NCBI GenBank assembly: GCA_900542385.1
Contig: UQNP01000114.1
Span: forward strand, 1-5,771
Reading direction: 5' to 3'
DNA length: 5,771 nt
Source: an uncultured Eubacterium sp.
Lineage (GTDB): Bacteria > Bacillota > Clostridia > Peptostreptococcales > Anaerovoracaceae
Notes under the pieces: generated by a model
Database searches by the model: none
What the model was told of the DNA's origin: nothing
Seen by the model: the letters and a program-made list of their open reading frames with translations, nothing else
Shown here: piece by piece, positions 5,518 through 5,771 of the stretch
Layout: each line of letters starts with the position of its first letter
Numbering within the stretch: the first letter of the stretch is position 1
Position numbers and translations under genes: made by a program

Positions 5518-5771
5518 ATGAAAAAATTTCTGAACGAATTTAAAGAATTCGCCATGAGAGGAAATGTTCTCGACATGGCTGTCGGCATCATAGTTGGAGC
5601 TGCATTTACAGCAATAGTCACATCTCTTGTCGACGATATACTCTCGCCTATAATAGGTCTTTTAGTAAGGGTGAATTTCAGCGACCTCGTCGTTACTATC
5701 GCAGGGGTCGAGCTGAGATACGGATCTTTCATAATGGCCGTTATCAATTTCCTCATAGTTGCTTTTGTATT
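5518..5771 (+). CDS. mscL: Large-conductance mechanosensitive channel MscL (3' end cut by window edge)
   Basis: A homo-oligomeric membrane channel that opens under high membrane tension and releases solutes on hypo-osmotic shock. The first 84 residues are visible, and the frame stays open to the window edge; full-length MscL is usually about 120-150 residues. The amphipathic N-terminus [16 protein letters not shown] leads into the first membrane helix and pore lining, [23 protein letters not shown]. Next come [11 protein letters not shown], a short external loop ([20 protein letters not shown]) as in Firmicute members, and the start of helix 2 (NFLIVAFV). Met20 and Ile24 occupy the positions of the E. 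coli constriction residues Leu19 and Val23, so the gate remains hydrophobic. It is divergent from the deacetylase gene, with a good promoter of its own. Identification is very secure. Confidence 0.96.
   Translation, partial: MKKFLNEFKEFAMRGNVLDMAVGIIVGAAFTAIVTSLVDDILSPIIGLLVRVNFSDLVVTIAGVELRYGSFIMAVINFLIVAFV

Noticed and set aside
5478..5756. Minus-strand open frame opposite mscL
   Set aside because: MscL on the plus strand is unmistakable, and the antisense translation has no recognisable features.

Overview
The window looks like ordinary chromosomal housekeeping DNA from a low-to-moderate-GC Firmicute, most likely a Clostridia-class anaerobe. The reasons are heavy use of ATA (Ile) and AGA (Arg) codons, AT-rich intergenic DNA, GGAG/AAAGG-type ribosome binding sites, sigma-A-like promoter elements, and the gene order pepF-nadK-RluA-family pseudouridine synthase, which resembles the yjbG...yjbN-yjbO region of Bacillus subtilis. 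The genus cannot be fixed from this sequence.

Layout. Positions 2-1630 (+) hold the 3' part of an M3-family oligoendopeptidase F gene cut by the left edge. It is followed within about 12 bases by an NAD kinase gene (1643-2446, +) and, after a 46-base gap, by an RluA/RluD-type pseudouridine synthase gene (2493-3398, +). These three are probably one transcript. That run meets a convergent minus-strand run with only 8 bases between the stop codons: an Rrf2-family regulator (3802-3407, -) and, upstream of it, a membrane-anchored CE4 polysaccharide deacetylase (5357-3906, -). A short regulatory region (5358-5517) separates the deacetylase from a divergent mscL gene (5518 onward, +) that is cut by the right edge.

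How the genes relate. The plus-strand trio covers peptide turnover, NADP supply and RNA modification, a conserved neighbourhood rather than a pathway. The deacetylase and MscL both serve the cell envelope (wall glycan modification and hypo-osmotic pressure release) and start from a shared intergenic region whose best promoter matches overlap on opposite strands. The Rrf2 protein has a Cys-Cys-Cys-His set suggesting an iron-sulfur cluster or redox sensor. Its targets cannot be read from the window.

No stretch longer than about 160 bases lacks a gene. I see no mobile element, CRISPR array, rRNA, tRNA or recognisable riboswitch, and no convincing new multi-gene system. The points most worth a second look are the atypical cysteine spacing of the Rrf2 protein and the overlapping divergent promoter region with its repeats.
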